A stretch of 64,000 nucleotides of DNA from Paenibacillus amylolyticus (GCF_003719335.1 NZ_RIAS01000004.1:310001-374000), one strand, 5' to 3'. Positions 49,735 to 58,439 are shown, counted from the stretch's first letter. Translations and numbers: made by a program. Notes: generated by a model from the sequence alone, not told the origin.

Positions 49735-49929
49735 CTAACGATCACAGATGACGCTATTTGGCCCAATTTAGCTCTTTTCGAATTCTAACGATCATGAGGA
49801 ACGCTATTTTCACATTTGTGCCCGAAAACCGCAGTAAATAAGCCGTTTTGGTTCAAATAGCGTCGCTGGTGATCGTTAGAATTTTTACCAAGGCCAAATC
49901 CGGCAAATAAGGCTTCTGGTGATCGTTAG
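49735..49929. mobile_element. Nested palindromic mini-element: outer copy interrupted by a 95-bp copy
   Basis: Two forward ends beginning CTAACGATCA (49735, 49785) and two reverse ends finishing TGGTGATCGTTAG (49879, 49929). The inner pair 49785-49879 is 95 bp, the same length as the copy at 58299-58393. The outer halves are 50 bp each and are split at AATT, which is present on both sides of the inner copy (CGAATT before, AATTTT after). Removing the insert and one AATT leaves 96 bp. No coding capacity, so it is MITE- or REP-like. Confidence 0.75.
49785..49879. mobile_element. Inner 95-bp palindromic mini-element
   Basis: Begins CTAACGATCATGAGGAACGC and ends GCGTCGCTGGTGATCGTTAG; the arms also share CTATTT/AAATAG. 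It has imperfect terminal inverted repeats and is flanked by AATT on both sides. Confidence 0.7.
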
Positions 49930-50239
49930 AGTATGGAAGGGGGGAGAGAGGTAACTAGTGCACACGGGGTTCCAACAAAAATAATAACAGAGTAACTATT
50001 TAGCTTCACCTCAGTGTCAACCAACGAACCAACCAACCAACTAAAGAACCAAAAGAACCAATCAAATAACGAACTGCTACCGAACCATCCATATAATCAG
50101 AGCCTCGAGTTCAACATATACCTGACACGACAGACGATGTTTCTACTCGACGTCACTCTCAAATCACAGTGCCGCTCAACTTGAATAACGCGATATCCAG
50201 CCGAGCAGCCCAGTCCTTCTTTTACACTGCCTGACTCTT

Positions 50240-51265
50240 TTACTGGTATGCCAGCAACGTGCCACAGGATCGGCGCAGTACCAGTTCCGGCTCTACTTTA
50301 ATGCAACGATTATCCATTTGTTTGTTCATTAGGTCGAACAGGATCATTGCCGCAAGACGTCCGATTTTGTCTGTATCCTGCTTAACAGTTGTGAGTGGCG
50401 GATCACTGTAGCGGCAGGCCTCAATGTCATCACAACCTGCAACAGCGATGTCCTCGGGAACACGGAGTCCCGCCTCTTTAAAGGCTCGTACTGCTCCAAA
50501 TGCAAGCAAGTCCGTGGCGGCGAATACAGCTCGCGGCAAGACATCTGCTTGTAATAGCTGTTTGGCTGCCTCGTAACCATCGGTAGCGGCATAATCTTGG
50601 CTATATACCAACCATTCCGGTTTCTCTTCTAGACTAAACTGCTTTAGGGATTGTTTAAAGGCTTTTTCCCGATGCTGCATGACGAGGGAGGCACGCTTTA
50701 GCCCGATAAACCCGATATCCCGATATCCATTCATATAAAATTGTTCCACCACTTTGGTAGAGATTTTCTCGTTATCCGACATGATATAACAGGAGTTCTG
50801 TCCAGTCATCTCAATGTCAATTCCGATACAGGGAATAGGACTGGCATCAAGGTCAGATACGCTGCTCTCCACCTCATCCCCGGCAATGATAATACAGCCA
50901 TCCACTTGAAAATATTTGGAACGTGCCAGATAGTCCTCTCCCTGATCCAGAAATTTTTCATTGGAAAAGAAGAGCAAATCATATCCTAACAGGCCGATCT
51001 GTTTCTTAAAGGCATTAATGACCTCTACAAAGAAAGGGTGACTGAAATCCACATTCAATTTCCCTGCAAAGACAACACCCACCAGGTTGGACTTTTTAGT
51101 TGCCAGTGTTTTGGCGGAAGATGAGGGGCGATAACCCGTTTCCTCCATAATCTTAAGTACACGTTGGCGTGTCTCTTCACCAATGTCAGGATAGTTGTTA
51201 ATAATTTTGGACACTGTTGCAACAGACACACCGGCCAAACGAGCTATCGTTTTGATATTCATCAT
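50240..51265 (-). CDS. LacI-family transcriptional regulator
   Basis: A 341-residue repressor-type protein: N-terminal helix-turn-helix with hinge (IKTIARLAGVSVATVSKIIN, TRQRVLKIMEETGYRPSS) and a periplasmic-binding-like sugar domain (NLVGVVFAGKL, VDGCIIIAG, FAATDLLAFGAVRAFKEAGL, PEDIAVAGCDD). Two adjacent ATG codons (51265, 51262) follow GAGGG; the second has the better spacing. It is divergent from the sugar importer at 51753 and shares an operator motif with it (51282 and 51688), so it most likely represses that operon and itself. Confidence 0.88.
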   Translation of the reverse strand: MMNIKTIARLAGVSVATVSKIINNYPDIGEETRQRVLKIMEETGYRPSSSAKTLATKKSNLVGVVFAGKLNVDFSHPFFVEVINAFKKQIGLLGYDLLFFSNEKFLDQGEDYLARSKYFQVDGCIIIAGDEVESSVSDLDASPIPCIGIDIEMTGQNSCYIMSDNEKISTKVVEQFYMNGYRDIGFIGLKRASLVMQHREKAFKQSLKQFSLEEKPEWLVYSQDYAATDGYEAAKQLLQADVLPRAVFAATDLLAFGAVRAFKEAGLRVPEDIAVAGCDDIEACRYSDPPLTTVKQDTDKIGRLAAMILFDLMNKQMDNRCIKVEPELVLRRSCGTLLAYQ

Positions 51266-51281
51266 ATATCCCTCAAATTCT

Positions 51282-51294
51282 AAACTAGTTTCGT
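51282..51294. promoter_or_regulatory. LacI operator candidate at the regulator gene
   Basis: AAACTAGTTTCGT is, read on the other strand, ACGAAACTAGTTT. It matches the operator at 51688 (ACGAAACTGATTTCGT). It lies 17 bases before the lacI-type start. Confidence 0.55.
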
Positions 51295-51645
51295 AGATTG
51301 TGGCTGCGCATTTTTATTGCTTTCTTGCCAACATTCTATGTCACAACCATCTGAGAGTCAATAACAGAAAGGGTAATCGTCGAGATGATTATGATATGTG
51401 TGGATATATTTTTAGTATTTGCTCTCGAATCTAACGAAAACACCAGCATGTTTTAGTAAAAATAACCTATTTTTCCGCAAGTAGAGGCTTGTTTTAACTA
51501 GATTGAAAAGAAGAGTAGAGGTGTAAAAACAAAGCCGCCGAATAGAGGTTTCGTAAAATAAAATATGGAGTTGCCCGTAAAGCAACGCTCAATCCCAGAT
51601 ATGACGCGGTTTCATCACATATTTTGTAAAAACTCAAATAAACTA

Positions 51646-51674
51646 TTTACAAATTTATCAGGTGGAGTCATAAT
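51646..51674 (+). promoter_or_regulatory. Promoter of the LacI-controlled importer
   Basis: TTTACA (51646-51651), 17 bases, CATAAT (51669-51674). The operator at 51688 overlaps the expected start of transcription. The rest of the divergent gap (51300-51640) is A/T-rich with no gene; only a small GTTGC/GCAAC hairpin near 51572 stands out. Confidence 0.55.
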
Positions 51675-51687
51675 GAGGGTGTAATTA

Positions 51688-51703
51688 ACGAAACTGATTT
51701 CGT
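51688..51703 (+). promoter_or_regulatory. LacI operator candidate at the importer promoter
   Basis: ACGAAACTGATTTCGT is a near-perfect palindrome (ACGAAA/TTTCGT around CTGA), placed 14 bases after the -10 box, as for a LacI-type repressor. Confidence 0.65.
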
Positions 51704-51752
51704 GAATTCGCTAAATTCGTAAATTAATCTTGAATGGCTGGGGGAAAGTGAT

Positions 51753-53096
51753 ATGAAGAGAAAGATCTTATCTATTACACTTGTAACCGCTTTAATGTTT
51801 GTGCTCGCAGCATGTGGCAACGGTTCGACCGATTCAGATGGGAAGGCTTCTACGGATGGAAACAAAAAGGTGACGTTAAAGATCATTCACTGGCAGCAAG
51901 AGAATATCAACAATTACATCAAAGAATTTAATAAAAAGTTTGAGGAGAAGTACCCGGACGTGAAAGTGGAGTACACAACAGTTCCGGCAGATGCAACATA
52001 CGATCAATTGATGCAAACACGGATGAACGCAGGTAGTACGGGCGATGTAGATATCATTCCGCTCAAGTCCAGCTTCGTTGGTGCTCCGCAAGACTGGTCT
52101 AAGGGTGCGGCTGATCCGATGTGGAAGCAGTGGATCGATGCAGGGCTGATCAGTGACTTGTCGGGTCAGGCTTTTATCAAAAACTATAACGAAGTTGATG
52201 TGCAGAACGCGATGACGTACAACGACAAGGTGTACGGTGTCAACATGGGTAAAGTGGCATTTACAGGCTTGTTCTACAATAAAGACCTTTTTGCCAAATA
52301 CAATCTGCAAGTGCCAACAACGTGGGATGAACTGCAAAACGTCATCAAAGTATTCAAAGATAACGGCGTAGAAGCACTGGGCTTCGCAGGTAAAGATGTC
52401 TGGCCGATTGGCCTTGCAGTACAAGGGCTTCAAGCCTCGATTCATGACGACCAACTGAGCTACATCAAAGGTCTGTGGACAGGTCAAACCAAGTTGACTG
52501 ATCCGGTACAGATCGAAGTATTGCAAAAGGCTCAAACGCTAATGAACAGTGCAATGCCTGGTTTCATGGGGATTGACTACGGAACACTGCCAAGTCTGTT
52601 TGCTACAGGTAAGGTGGCGATGATTGCGGACGGTACGTGGGATGCTACGACGATTCAAGCGGCTAACCCGGATCTAAAGTTTGGATATTTCCCAATTCCG
52701 GGTAGTAATGATGCGGCGAAAAACAAAGACTTGGCTGGTAAATACGATATGACCTGGATGGTTGTAGATAAGTCACCGAATAAGGATTATGCGCTGAAGT
52801 GGCTTGAGATGCTGTCGGAGAAAGGTAACTATACGGATTTCGTTAATGCAGCCGGATTCCTTCCGACACAGCCTGATGTAGAAATCAAGAGCGAGTTTAT
52901 CAAAGACATTCAACCATACCTTGAGAATTTCAAGCTTTCCTGGGATCAGTTGTTTATTAATCGTCAGAACGTAGGACAGTACATTGCGGAGTCCAGTGTT
53001 CACGCAGAGATGCTTAAACCGGCTGGGCCAATTGCTACACCAGAGGAACTTGCGAGCAAATCACAAGCAGACTGGGATGCAGCAGCTCCAAAATAA
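51753..53096 (+). CDS. Sugar ABC transporter substrate-binding lipoprotein
   Basis: A 447-residue lipoprotein of solute-binding family 1: signal MKRKILSITLVTALMFVLAA with lipobox LAACG, then KVTLKIIHWQQENINNYIKEF, MGKVAFTGLFYNKDLFAKYN and VAMIADGTWDATTI. It differs from the binding protein at 7820, so it probably takes another sugar. GGGGGAAAGTGAT precedes the ATG. It is under the LacI-type regulator's operator, and a terminator-like hairpin separates it from its permeases. Confidence 0.88.
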   Translation: MKRKILSITLVTALMFVLAACGNGSTDSDGKASTDGNKKVTLKIIHWQQENINNYIKEFNKKFEEKYPDVKVEYTTVPADATYDQLMQTRMNAGSTGDVDIIPLKSSFVGAPQDWSKGAADPMWKQWIDAGLISDLSGQAFIKNYNEVDVQNAMTYNDKVYGVNMGKVAFTGLFYNKDLFAKYNLQVPTTWDELQNVIKVFKDNGVEALGFAGKDVWPIGLAVQGLQASIHDDQLSYIKGLWTGQTKLTDPVQIEVLQKAQTLMNSAMPGFMGIDYGTLPSLFATGKVAMIADGTWDATTIQAANPDLKFGYFPIPGSNDAAKNKDLAGKYDMTWMVVDKSPNKDYALKWLEMLSEKGNYTDFVNAAGFLPTQPDVEIKSEFIKDIQPYLENFKLSWDQLFINRQNVGQYIAESSVHAEMLKPAGPIATPEELASKSQADWDAAAPK

Positions 53097-53164
53097 ACCC
53101 ATGATTGGACTCGTCTACTGTAAATAATTCGATTCTCGATCTAAGATTCCCATACAGAGTATCC

Positions 53165-53235
53165 ACCGGAATAGCGCTTGGGGTAAGAGCCTTCAGGCCA
53201 ACCTCGATCAAGCAAAGCTGTTATTCCGGTTTTTT
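53165..53235 (+). terminator. Hairpin with T-tail between binding protein and permease
   Basis: ACCGGAATA pairs with TATTCCGGT, with a 48-base interior that can fold further, followed by T5. It probably gives partial termination so that the binding protein is made in excess. Confidence 0.7.
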
Positions 53236-53264
53236 GGTTTTACCCGATGAAAGGTGTGAGGACG

Positions 53265-54158
53265 ATGTATCCGTTTGGAAAAGGGAAGGCGCGGCTGATT
53301 CCTTATCTATATTTAAGTATTCCGCTGTTGCTTTATGTCGTGTTTGGCTTTGGCCCGTCGCTCGTGACTGTGCTGTTTTCGTTTACCGATGCGACTGGAG
53401 TGAGAGGGCAGGAATGGAACTTTGTCGGTTTCGAAAATTATAAAACCTTCTTTGGCGCATCCAATGCGGGTGACCGGCTGGACGCGATCGGGCGTTCCTT
53501 ATATTTTGCGTTTGCCGTAGTCATCATCCAAAACGCAGTAGGTCTGTTCATGGCAATCCTGATTAACAAAAAACTTCGAGGCGACAAGCTGTATCGTGCG
53601 GTATTCTTTTTGCCCGTCGTGCTGGGTGTAACGGTGTCCGGATTGATCTGGCAGCTCGTAGCGAATCCGCTCGGCGGACCTGCGCAGTCACTTCTGAATT
53701 TCTTTGGCACGAGCTCGAACTTTTTCGGGGATTATAATATTGCCTTCGAGCTCATTATTTTCGTGCAAATCTGGATGTACATGGGGTACTCCATGACGAT
53801 CTTCCTTGCTGGCTTGCAGACGATTCCGAGTGATCTATACGAGGCAGCTTATATGGATGGTGCATCGGGCTGGAAAGCATTCACCAACATTACGTTTCCG
53901 ATGATTGCTCCTTCTTTTACCGTAAATATGCTGTTGTCTATCATCGGCGCACTGCAAACCTTTGACATTATCTACGTTCTCACAGGCGGTAAGTTTAATA
54001 CAACGACACTGGCATTTGACGTGTATGCAACAGCGTTTGGCAGCGGTACGGCGGATTATGGTTTGGCTTCTGCGGTAGCGATGATCCAGTTCTTGTTTGT
54101 GTTCACGATCTCCATGGTCGCGTTGTTCTATCTTCGGAAAAGAGAGGTGGAAGTATAA
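53265..54158 (+). CDS. Sugar ABC transporter permease (MalF type)
   Basis: A 297-residue permease with six spans and the EAA loop YEAAYMDGASGWKAFTNITFPMI. Two ATG codons are possible; 53265 has AAAGGTG eight bases upstream, while 53247 lacks a site. It overlaps the next gene by one base (TAATG) and works with it and an unlinked ATPase. Confidence 0.87.
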   Translation: MYPFGKGKARLIPYLYLSIPLLLYVVFGFGPSLVTVLFSFTDATGVRGQEWNFVGFENYKTFFGASNAGDRLDAIGRSLYFAFAVVIIQNAVGLFMAILINKKLRGDKLYRAVFFLPVVLGVTVSGLIWQLVANPLGGPAQSLLNFFGTSSNFFGDYNIAFELIIFVQIWMYMGYSMTIFLAGLQTIPSDLYEAAYMDGASGWKAFTNITFPMIAPSFTVNMLLSIIGALQTFDIIYVLTGGKFNTTTLAFDVYATAFGSGTADYGLASAVAMIQFLFVFTISMVALFYLRKREVEV

Positions 54159-54976
54159 TGAAGCAAAGCGGAACATCAAGAACAATCAGCTACATTATTG
54201 TGCTGCTGATGCTTGCGCTATACGTCTTCCCTCTGTTCTATCTGTTTAATGTGTCGATGAAAACACAGACGGAGTATTTGCTGAATCCTGTAGCGTTAAC
54301 GGAAGGCATACGGCTGGAGAACTTTGCCGAAGCATGGACAAAAGGCAGTTTCTCGCAGTACATGTGGAACAGTGTGCTTTACACGGGCGTGTCCACACTG
54401 CTGACCTTAATTTTGTCTATATTTGCAGCCTTCCCGCTTGCTCGCAGATACGTGAAGTTTAGCACGTTTATTTATATTTTCTTTTTGATTTCCATGTATT
54501 TGCCGAACCCGCTGATCCCACAGTTCTCTTTGATCAATCAACTGGGTCTGTATAATACGCAAACCGGTTACATTTTGCTGAAAACGACGGGTACGGGCAT
54601 TGCGTTTCTGATGTTTGTCGGTTATATCAAATCGGTATCACGCGAGCTGGATGAGGCTGCTGCCATGGACGGATGTGGGTACACCCGTTATCTGTTCACC
54701 ATCCTTGTCCCGTTAATGAAGCCGATTCTGGCAACAGGCATTATTCTCACAGCCATCGGGGTATGGAATGATATTATTGGTCCAACGATCTATCTGTCTG
54801 ATCCGAATTATCAGCCAGTGACCAAAGGGTTATTTACCTTCTATGGGCAGTATATGAATAACTGGCCGCTACTAGCGTGTGGTATTCTGATCGTGACGTT
54901 GCCACTGGTTGTGTTATACGTTGCGTTGCAACGTTTTATCGTTGGCGGTGCAATGGCTGGCGCGGTTAAATCATAG
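54158..54976 (+). CDS. Sugar ABC transporter permease (MalG type)
   Basis: A 272-residue permease with six spans and the EAA loop DEAAAMDGCGYTRYLFTILVPLM. Translationally coupled to the preceding permease. GAGGTGGAAG lies before the ATG. Last gene of the LacI-linked operon. Confidence 0.87.
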   Translation: MKQSGTSRTISYIIVLLMLALYVFPLFYLFNVSMKTQTEYLLNPVALTEGIRLENFAEAWTKGSFSQYMWNSVLYTGVSTLLTLILSIFAAFPLARRYVKFSTFIYIFFLISMYLPNPLIPQFSLINQLGLYNTQTGYILLKTTGTGIAFLMFVGYIKSVSRELDEAAAMDGCGYTRYLFTILVPLMKPILATGIILTAIGVWNDIIGPTIYLSDPNYQPVTKGLFTFYGQYMNNWPLLACGILIVTLPLVVLYVALQRFIVGGAMAGAVKS

Positions 54977-55060
54977 GTTTTTTACGAATTAGAAAAAACG
55001 GCTAATCTTGATGTGTTCTTGATATGTAGATATCAATGTAACAAGATATCGAATAACCAA

Positions 55061-55096
55061 AGAAAGCCACCCTCATGCTAATGAGGGTGGATTCTT
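55061..55096. terminator. Bidirectional terminator
   Basis: AAGAA..CCACCCTCAT pairs with ATGAGGGTGG..TTCTT around GCTA. It lies between the convergent permease and TagO-type genes. Confidence 0.75.
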
Positions 55097-55154
55097 GTAT
55101 TTCTATTAAATCATTCATTGCGTAGCTTGCATTGGAGGATACAATGATTTTCTT

Positions 55155-56114
55155 TTACATATCGACTAACAACAAAATAATGGAGGACAGGCATAGACAA
55201 GTGCTGACCAGATAGAGCACGGCAACCACCTGTTTGTGGTTCAAACCGGCACGTAGCAGGCGATAGTGAGCTTGGCTTGCATCGGCCTGATAGATTGCTT
55301 TGCCTTGCAAGAAACGTTTGATCACGACAAAAATATTATCAAAAATCGGTACGCCGAGTGCCAGGATCGGAATGAAAATGGACAGCATCGTCGCTTGTTT
55401 GAATGCACCGTCAAGTGCGATAACTGCTAGAATGAAGCCTAGGAACGTAGCGCCAGCATCGCCCATAAATACTTTGGCCGGAGCCTTGTTGTATTTGAGA
55501 TAACCAAGCGTTACCCCAACTAAAGTGATGGACATCAGTGCTGAATCACTCTGGCCCTTCGTAATGGCTACGATAAACAGCGTAATTGCCGAGATCGCGG
55601 ACAAACCACCAGCCAGTCCATCCATACCATCTGAGAAGTTAATCACCGTCGTAACTCCGAAAATCCACAGGATCGTCAGAATGAATTGCAGCCAGATCGG
55701 CAGGAGCACATACTCTGCATTGAACGGATTCACGAATCCGGTAAACGCAATACCTGACGCAAAGACGAGCACCGCAGCCGAGACTTGAATAATCATTTTA
55801 GGTAATGCGGGAAAGTCTTTTCCTTTGGTTTTGTACCAGTCATCAATCGTGCCGATCGTCAGGAGAAGCATTCCACCTGCAACCAATGCGGCTGTCTCCC
55901 AGGTCAATTCTTTTGTAAGAGCAATGTATGTCAGGAAAAATCCAGTAAATATCGCGTAGCTAGCGGTCAGTGGTATCGGTTGCCTGTGTAGCTTACGCTC
56001 CACATCTTCCCGGGGCTTGTCCACAAAATCCAGTTTGTGCGCCAGTCGGCCCAGCGGCGGAATCAGCAAAACCACGACAGCAAAAGACAATATGAAAGCC
56101 AGTATGTACATCAT
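55155..56114 (-). CDS. tagO: MraY/WecA/TagO-family UDP-GlcNAc:undecaprenyl-phosphate transferase
   Basis: A 319-residue membrane enzyme with about ten spans that transfers a GlcNAc-1-phosphate-type sugar to undecaprenyl phosphate, the first step of wall teichoic or secondary wall polymer synthesis. Motifs: IDDW (acidic pair), NFSDGMDGLAGG (catalytic Asp), VFMGDAGATFLGF and AHYRLL near the C-terminus. Substrate choice (TagO versus another sugar) is inferred from family resemblance. It stands alone. Such an enzyme could supply the wall polymer bound by the SLH protein, but no linkage is shown. Confidence 0.82.
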   Translation of the reverse strand: MMYILAFILSFAVVVLLIPPLGRLAHKLDFVDKPREDVERKLHRQPIPLTASYAIFTGFFLTYIALTKELTWETAALVAGGMLLLTIGTIDDWYKTKGKDFPALPKMIIQVSAAVLVFASGIAFTGFVNPFNAEYVLLPIWLQFILTILWIFGVTTVINFSDGMDGLAGGLSAISAITLFIVAITKGQSDSALMSITLVGVTLGYLKYNKAPAKVFMGDAGATFLGFILAVIALDGAFKQATMLSIFIPILALGVPIFDNIFVVIKRFLQGKAIYQADASQAHYRLLRAGLNHKQVVAVLYLVSTCLCLSSIILLLVDM

Positions 56115-56247
56115 AAACTCGCTTGGTTCACTCCCATCATCCTCATTTCCTCTTATTATACGAGTTCAACCCGAAATCTGTCGATATCAGTATTGTAACC
56201 TGGAGCATGGATGGTCATGCGATTCAGATGTAATAGATGAAACAAAT

Positions 56248-57102
56248 TTAGAAGTTACTTTGAGGCAGATAAGGGCCAAAGTAATCAAGTACGTTTTCGG
56301 CATGATATCCATCATCGCCCTGCCAAGTTGCGACAAAGACAAAGTCGCCCGAACCACCTTTACGTTTCCTTGGCGTATCCCCGGGAACCAGAATACCTGC
56401 GGCTGCCCAGATTTCTAGCAGGGAGTCCCGTTCCTGTTTGCTAGAGGGCAGACATTCTTTCCACTTTTTCTCCAGAGAGCGGGCGCTGTCTTTCGGGTCT
56501 CCTGTCTGTGAGGCTTCCAGCATCTTGGCAAGAATTGTTTGGTCTTCCGTAGTTACTGGGTAAGGGTGGAAATGACTGCTCTCAGTGCTGTTGCAACTAT
56601 TATCATTGTAATCCTGAAGCAACAATTCCAGATCCAACAGGCAGTAGAGCAACCAACCGTGGCGCACCCCACCCCATTTGATTCGTTCAAAATTCAGTAC
56701 ATTCAGATCTTCATCAACATATTGTTTATCCGATTGTAAACGAAGGAAGTTGCAGTCCCCGCAGGCGCTTGTATTGGCGTGTAAAGCCGGGCGTTCACCG
56801 TAGGTATGCAGAGGCATGTTTCGTGTCAATGCCCAGCTGGATAATGCGCTGCGCAGATACACTTTTTTGGTCGAGAGACTGTGTAGAAAGGCCGTAATGA
56901 CGCGCTCCTTAAGCACAGGGTTCTGATGCATGTGATGCAGGCGCTGTACGATTTCGTCATGGCTGATCGTGAGCGGGTCGAACATGACGCCCTTGCTTTT
57001 GGCATATTCAAATTCATCACCCTCGAAGGGGTCATGGGGTGATTTCCAACCGCCACCGCCCCAAAATGTACTCAGTAGAATTTTGGCAGCTTTTTTATCC
57101 AT
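56248..57102 (-). CDS. Unknown protein with CxxC motif, coupled to an ArsR regulator
   Basis: A 284-residue soluble protein I do not recognise. It begins MDKKAAKILLSTFWGGGGWK, has a central HANTSACGDCNFLRLQSD with a CxxC that could bind metal or act in redox, and ends AENVLDYFGPYLPQSNF. Composition is ordinary and looks like a real gene. The ATG overlaps the stop of the ArsR gene (TAATG), so the two are cotranscribed and the regulator probably controls it in response to the metal or redox signal it senses. Confidence 0.6.
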   Translation of the reverse strand: MDKKAAKILLSTFWGGGGWKSPHDPFEGDEFEYAKSKGVMFDPLTISHDEIVQRLHHMHQNPVLKERVITAFLHSLSTKKVYLRSALSSWALTRNMPLHTYGERPALHANTSACGDCNFLRLQSDKQYVDEDLNVLNFERIKWGGVRHGWLLYCLLDLELLLQDYNDNSCNSTESSHFHPYPVTTEDQTILAKMLEASQTGDPKDSARSLEKKWKECLPSSKQERDSLLEIWAAAGILVPGDTPRKRKGGSGDFVFVATWQGDDGYHAENVLDYFGPYLPQSNF

Positions 57103-57503
57103 TAGGCTGAGCCTCCTGTTTGTAGAATCATAGCGACCAGTCCTGGAAAACGTGCAATTAGTTCGTCCTTTCTCAGGGAATAAAAGTGGTGTTTGCCGTC
57201 AATTCGTGGCTGAATAATACCAGCTTCTCGCAGGATTTTGATATGGTGGGACAACGTTGATTTGGAGATATGGTCGACTTCAAAAGCGGAGCAATTTTTC
57301 TCACCCGAGCTGGCTAAACAGTATGCAATCTTCATGCGTATCGGGTCACCGAGTGCATTGCAAACCGCGGTCAAACTCATTTCCGAAGCGGTAGGTATCG
57401 TTAAAGTTCTCATAAAATAGACGTTAGCATAGTTGGCTACTTCTTTCAATGTTCGAAAAAAACCGAAATGTATGTTGCGATTCGGTAAGCGAGTGTGATA
57501 CAT
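57102..57503 (-). CDS. ArsR-family transcriptional regulator
   Basis: A winged-helix repressor of 133 residues if read from the ATG at 57503, or 103 from the ATG at 57413 (MRTLTIPTASEM); neither has a strong ribosome site. The core reads LTAVCNALGDPIRMKIAYCLASSG, STLSHHIKILREAGIIQPRIDGKHHFYSLRKDEL. No classical CxC metal site on helix 3 is visible. It is divergent from the NTF2-like gene, with a perfect 20-bp palindrome between them (57521-57540). Confidence 0.82.
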   Translation of the reverse strand: MYHTRLPNRNIHFGFFRTLKEVANYANVYFMRTLTIPTASEMSLTAVCNALGDPIRMKIAYCLASSGEKNCSAFEVDHISKSTLSHHIKILREAGIIQPRIDGKHHFYSLRKDELIARFPGLVAMILQTGGSA

Positions 57504-57540
57504 TTCTTATCACAGCATTTAGTTCGAAATTATTCGAACT
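57495..57540. promoter_or_regulatory. Two palindromes in the ArsR / NTF2-like divergent region
   Basis: AGTTCGAAATTATTCGAACT (57521-57540) is a perfect palindrome with 8-bp arms. GTGATA/TATCAC (57495-57513) is a second, 6-bp-armed palindrome that includes the upstream ATG of the ArsR gene. Both are placed to control the two divergent transcripts. Confidence 0.65.
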
Positions 57541-57615
57541 GATGGCATGTGCTGATCATACGGCATGAAATTTTTCGTTCGAGACAGCATGAGACCAACA
57601 GGAGGCTAACTACTA

Positions 57616-58005
57616 ATGAATACAGCAGTGAACATTACGATGTTAAATAACTATTTCAGATTATTTGATGCTTCACGGACAGATAAACGGGCTATGCAGG
57701 ACTTGTTATCCCTGTTTACACCGGATGCCGAGATTGTGTTGAATGGCACTAGTCATACTGGGTTTGAGGGGTTTATGAAAGCTTTCTATGATTACAACCA
57801 AGACATTAAACATATGTGGGATGCCTGGGTGCCCCAACCGGATGGTAGTTATCAAACCAATTGGGCTGTGTGCGGACAAGCAGCAGATGGATCGGTGTAT
57901 GCGAAGGTGGGCGTGGATATTGCGCGTGTGAATGATGCTGGCCAGATTGTTTATCTGGAAAATGTACAAACGGACGAGAATGCGTTCAGCAAATATAATT
58001 CGTAA
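57616..58005 (+). CDS. SnoaL/NTF2-like protein
   Basis: A 129-residue protein of the nuclear-transport-factor-2-like fold: helix NNYFRLFDASRTDKRAMQDL, the strand motif LFTPDAEIVLNG, GFEGFMKAFYDYNQDIKHMWDAWV and a final strand DEN-type end. Such proteins act as small isomerases, cyclases or ligand-binding proteins; no catalytic pair is certain. CAGGAGG precedes the ATG. Divergent from the ArsR regulator across the palindromes and probably controlled by it. Confidence 0.75.
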   Translation: MNTAVNITMLNNYFRLFDASRTDKRAMQDLLSLFTPDAEIVLNGTSHTGFEGFMKAFYDYNQDIKHMWDAWVPQPDGSYQTNWAVCGQAADGSVYAKVGVDIARVNDAGQIVYLENVQTDENAFSKYNS

Positions 58006-58190
58006 GTGTGAATTTAATTCGCCAGAGTAAATATGTCTGAGCGTTAAGGTCACTCATAAGAGTGAATTTAATCTGTAAGAGTTATTATAAGTTCTTGAGA
58101 GCTATAATCACGCGATAGCTATAAGTAGGTAATGTAATACCATTTGGGTGGTAATCAGTATTGACTTATTGTAATTTGAGTTATTTGATG

Positions 58191-58222
58191 AACTCCACAG
58201 TGTAATACTGTGGGGTTTATTT
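58191..58222 (+). terminator. Terminator after the NTF2-like gene
   Basis: CTCCACAGT pairs with ACTGTGGGG around GTAAT, followed by TTTATTT. It stands 186 bases after the stop, so the transcript may have a long 3' region. Confidence 0.7.
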
Positions 58223-58298
58223 AGGTTTAGGTGAGGGATGCGAGAATACAGAGGAGGTGAGAGAGGAAGAGGCGAAGCCGTCCAGAGTTCCCTAATTT

Positions 58299-58393
58299 CT
58301 AACGATCACCAGTGACGTTATTTACGCCAAATAGCTGTTTTTAGGCCACTTTTAGCCTGGAAATTCAGAAATAAGGTGTCTGGTGATCGTTAG
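58299..58393. mobile_element. Palindromic 95-bp mini-element, third copy
   Basis: Perfect 14-bp terminal inverted repeats CTAACGATCACCAG and CTGGTGATCGTTAG, with further arm pairing (TTATTT/AAATAA). Same length and ends as 49785-49879. No clear flanking duplication. Confidence 0.75.
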
Positions 58394-58439
58394 CTTTTTG
58401 TCATCTGCACCAAATGCTATCTTAGTTAGTATCTTGTAC

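Larger units (their letters stand above)
49500..50239. other. Gene-free stretch with repeats
   Basis: No credible gene. It holds a short direct repeat (GTCGCCCGAAGTCG twice, near 49507-49536), the nested palindromic mini-element (49735-49929), and an AACCA-rich run near 50018-50070. The lacI gene ends on its right side with no clear terminator. Confidence 0.6.
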
